Shown one piece after another: positions 63,196 to 64,000 of a stretch of 64,000 bases of DNA. The stretch spans positions 533,169-597,168 of the forward strand of contig NZ_JACHXL010000002.1 in NCBI RefSeq assembly GCF_014192115.1, in the 5' to 3' direction. This DNA comes from Psychrobacter luti. Its GTDB lineage: Bacteria; Pseudomonadota; Gammaproteobacteria; Pseudomonadales; Moraxellaceae. A model generated the notes under the pieces. The model worked only from the letters and a program-made list of their open reading frames with translations. It made no database searches and was not told the DNA's origin. Numbering within the stretch: position 1 is the first letter of the stretch; each line of letters begins with the position of its first letter. Both the position numbers and the translations under genes were made by a program.

Positions 63196-63269
63196 GCGGG
63201 TGTGGTATAATGGTAACACCTTAGCCTTCCAAGCTAATGACGCGGGTTCGATTCCCGCCACCCGCTCCA
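63196..63269 (+). tRNA. glyT: tRNA-Gly (anticodon TCC)
   Basis: 74 bases with acceptor stem GCGGGTG / CACCCGC (one end pair as read), discriminator T and an encoded CCA. The anticodon arm TTAGC-CTTCCAA-GCTAA gives TCC. It lies 86 bp after tRNA-Tyr. Confidence 0.96.
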
Positions 63270-63383
63270 TATATGCACCATCGCAGCAACTATCAATCAT
63301 CACGACAGTCAGTTATTATTGCTGTATCGTGATATTTTTTTTAGTGCAACCCAGTGGTTGGCTACTGTAGTTTTTAAAAGCAC

Positions 63384-63458
<75 letters not shown>

Positions 63459-63923
63459 TTTCTTATTCAAGTGTTTTATATTGGCTTTGCTATTTTGACA
63501 AAGCGAGACACTTTGATAAAGCATTATATTTTACAAAATATACATATCGATATCGAAATTATAGAATATTGAAAATTATAAATAGAGTGTGGCAGATAAT
63601 GATTTAAGGGTGACACTGAGGTGTTGCCTTTTAGTGCTGTCAGTTTATTAATAAACTCAGTTACTAATAAGAATTTGGAAAATAAATTAGCATTGCCAAT
63701 GTGCATTATAATACGCGGCAATGTGCAAGAGATTGAAAAGCAAGTATAATGTCTCTATATAAAGTTGTAGACAGTATACTGCTATCAATCCTTGTTAATA
63801 AATAAGCTTTAGTAGTAAAACCATAGCGTCAACGGTTTGATGGTTTTTATGCATCATGAGCCGTCAAACAGCTATTTACCGATCTTTGATTGTTAAAGAT
63901 TCATCAAAAAAGAGGAAATACCC
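63459..63923. other. Leader and promoter region of tuf
   Basis: 465 bp between the last tRNA and tuf. A TATAAT hexamer at 63707-63712 is a -10 candidate for a tuf-specific promoter, but no good -35 pairs with it. A short stem AAACCAT / ATGGTTT lies near 63820-63848. The 198-bp antisense frame here is not convincing. Confidence 0.5.
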
Positions 63924-64000
63924 ATGGCAAAGGCCAAGTTTGAACGCAGCAAGCCACACGTCAACGTCGGTACCATCGGACACGTTGACCACGGTAAAAC
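63924..64000 (+). CDS. tuf: Elongation factor Tu, 5' end (continues past the window)
   Basis: The first 25 codons are seen and match EF-Tu: [16 protein letters not shown], then [10 protein letters not shown] with the P-loop. EF-Tu carries aminoacyl-tRNA to the ribosome as a GTP complex. GAGGA is 8 bases before ATG. The upstream tRNA order matches the tufB locus of E. coli, so this is probably the tufB copy. The gene runs off the window end. Confidence 0.97.
   Translation, partial: MAKAKFERSKPHVNVGTIGHVDHGK

Noticed and set aside
63524..63721. 65-codon minus-strand open frame between the last tRNA and tuf
   Set aside because: No ribosome site, no recognisable product, and it lies across the likely tuf leader and promoter.

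Overview
The window reads as a chromosomal segment of a gammaproteobacterium of the family Moraxellaceae, most likely Psychrobacter. This is inferred from the proteins (gammaproteobacterial RelA, BipA, HflX, GacS/BarA and RlmD types), the low-to-moderate GC content judged by eye, the long low-complexity Ser/Asn/Gln/Glu insertions in housekeeping enzymes, and the BLUF photoreceptor. No database search was possible, so the genus is an inference. I see no insertion sequence, prophage, CRISPR array or rRNA operon.

Layout. 1-8.2 kb: the end of an OmpA-family protein, typA/bipA, mscL, a small secreted protein, mutM and relA. 8.5-16.1 kb: rlmD, a PolB-exo2-type exonuclease, cysM and a GacS/BarA hybrid kinase. 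16.2-18.7 kb: a crotonase-family enzyme and a Bcr/CflA drug exporter. 19.0-23.5 kb: a compact five-gene signalling operon with a family 3 solute-binding lipoprotein, a membrane CheA-like kinase with an HPt domain, a stand-alone CheY-like receiver and two tandem CheX-type phosphatases. 23.8-26.0 kb: rpsB and tsf. 26-31.6 kb: a lytic transglycosylase, an lrgAB pair, hflX and a PlsC-type acyltransferase. 31.7-39.5 kb: tas, fkpB, a cold-shock/DUF1294 protein, a hemerythrin, lspA-ileS and a thioredoxin-like protein. 39.6-46 kb: a GNAT-nitrilase fusion, a BLUF protein with a C-terminal membrane helix, and a divergent pair of an FAD-linked 2-hydroxyacid dehydrogenase and serA. 46-57 kb: trhO, a Sel1-repeat protein, metXW, hemH, an acidic protein, a membrane protein, polA and ohr. 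57.4-62.4 kb: an unknown lipoprotein, prfC, a DUF3298-type protein and a tail-anchored FHA protein. 62.9-64 kb: tRNA-Thr(TGT), tRNA-Tyr(GTA), tRNA-Gly(TCC), tRNA-Thr(GGT) and the start of tuf, the same order as thrU-tyrU-glyT-thrT-tufB in E. coli.

How the genes work together. Most of the window is core translation, repair and stress function. Clear functional units are metX-metW (methionine), ileS-lspA (8-bp overlap), lrgA-lrgB, rpsB/tsf, the FAD dehydrogenase with serA (probable 2-hydroxyglutarate recycling linked to serine synthesis), and the tRNA-tuf cluster. The most distinctive region is the 19-23.5 kb operon. It has chemotaxis-type parts (HPt/CheA-type ATPase, CheY, CheX) but no CheW, receptor, CheR or CheB beside it, and a solute-binding lipoprotein where a transporter would be expected. 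It looks like a self-contained ligand-to-phosphorelay module of unknown output.

Several start codons were set from Shine-Dalgarno sequences rather than from the longest open frame, and intergenic inverted or tandem repeats that may be regulatory are listed separately.
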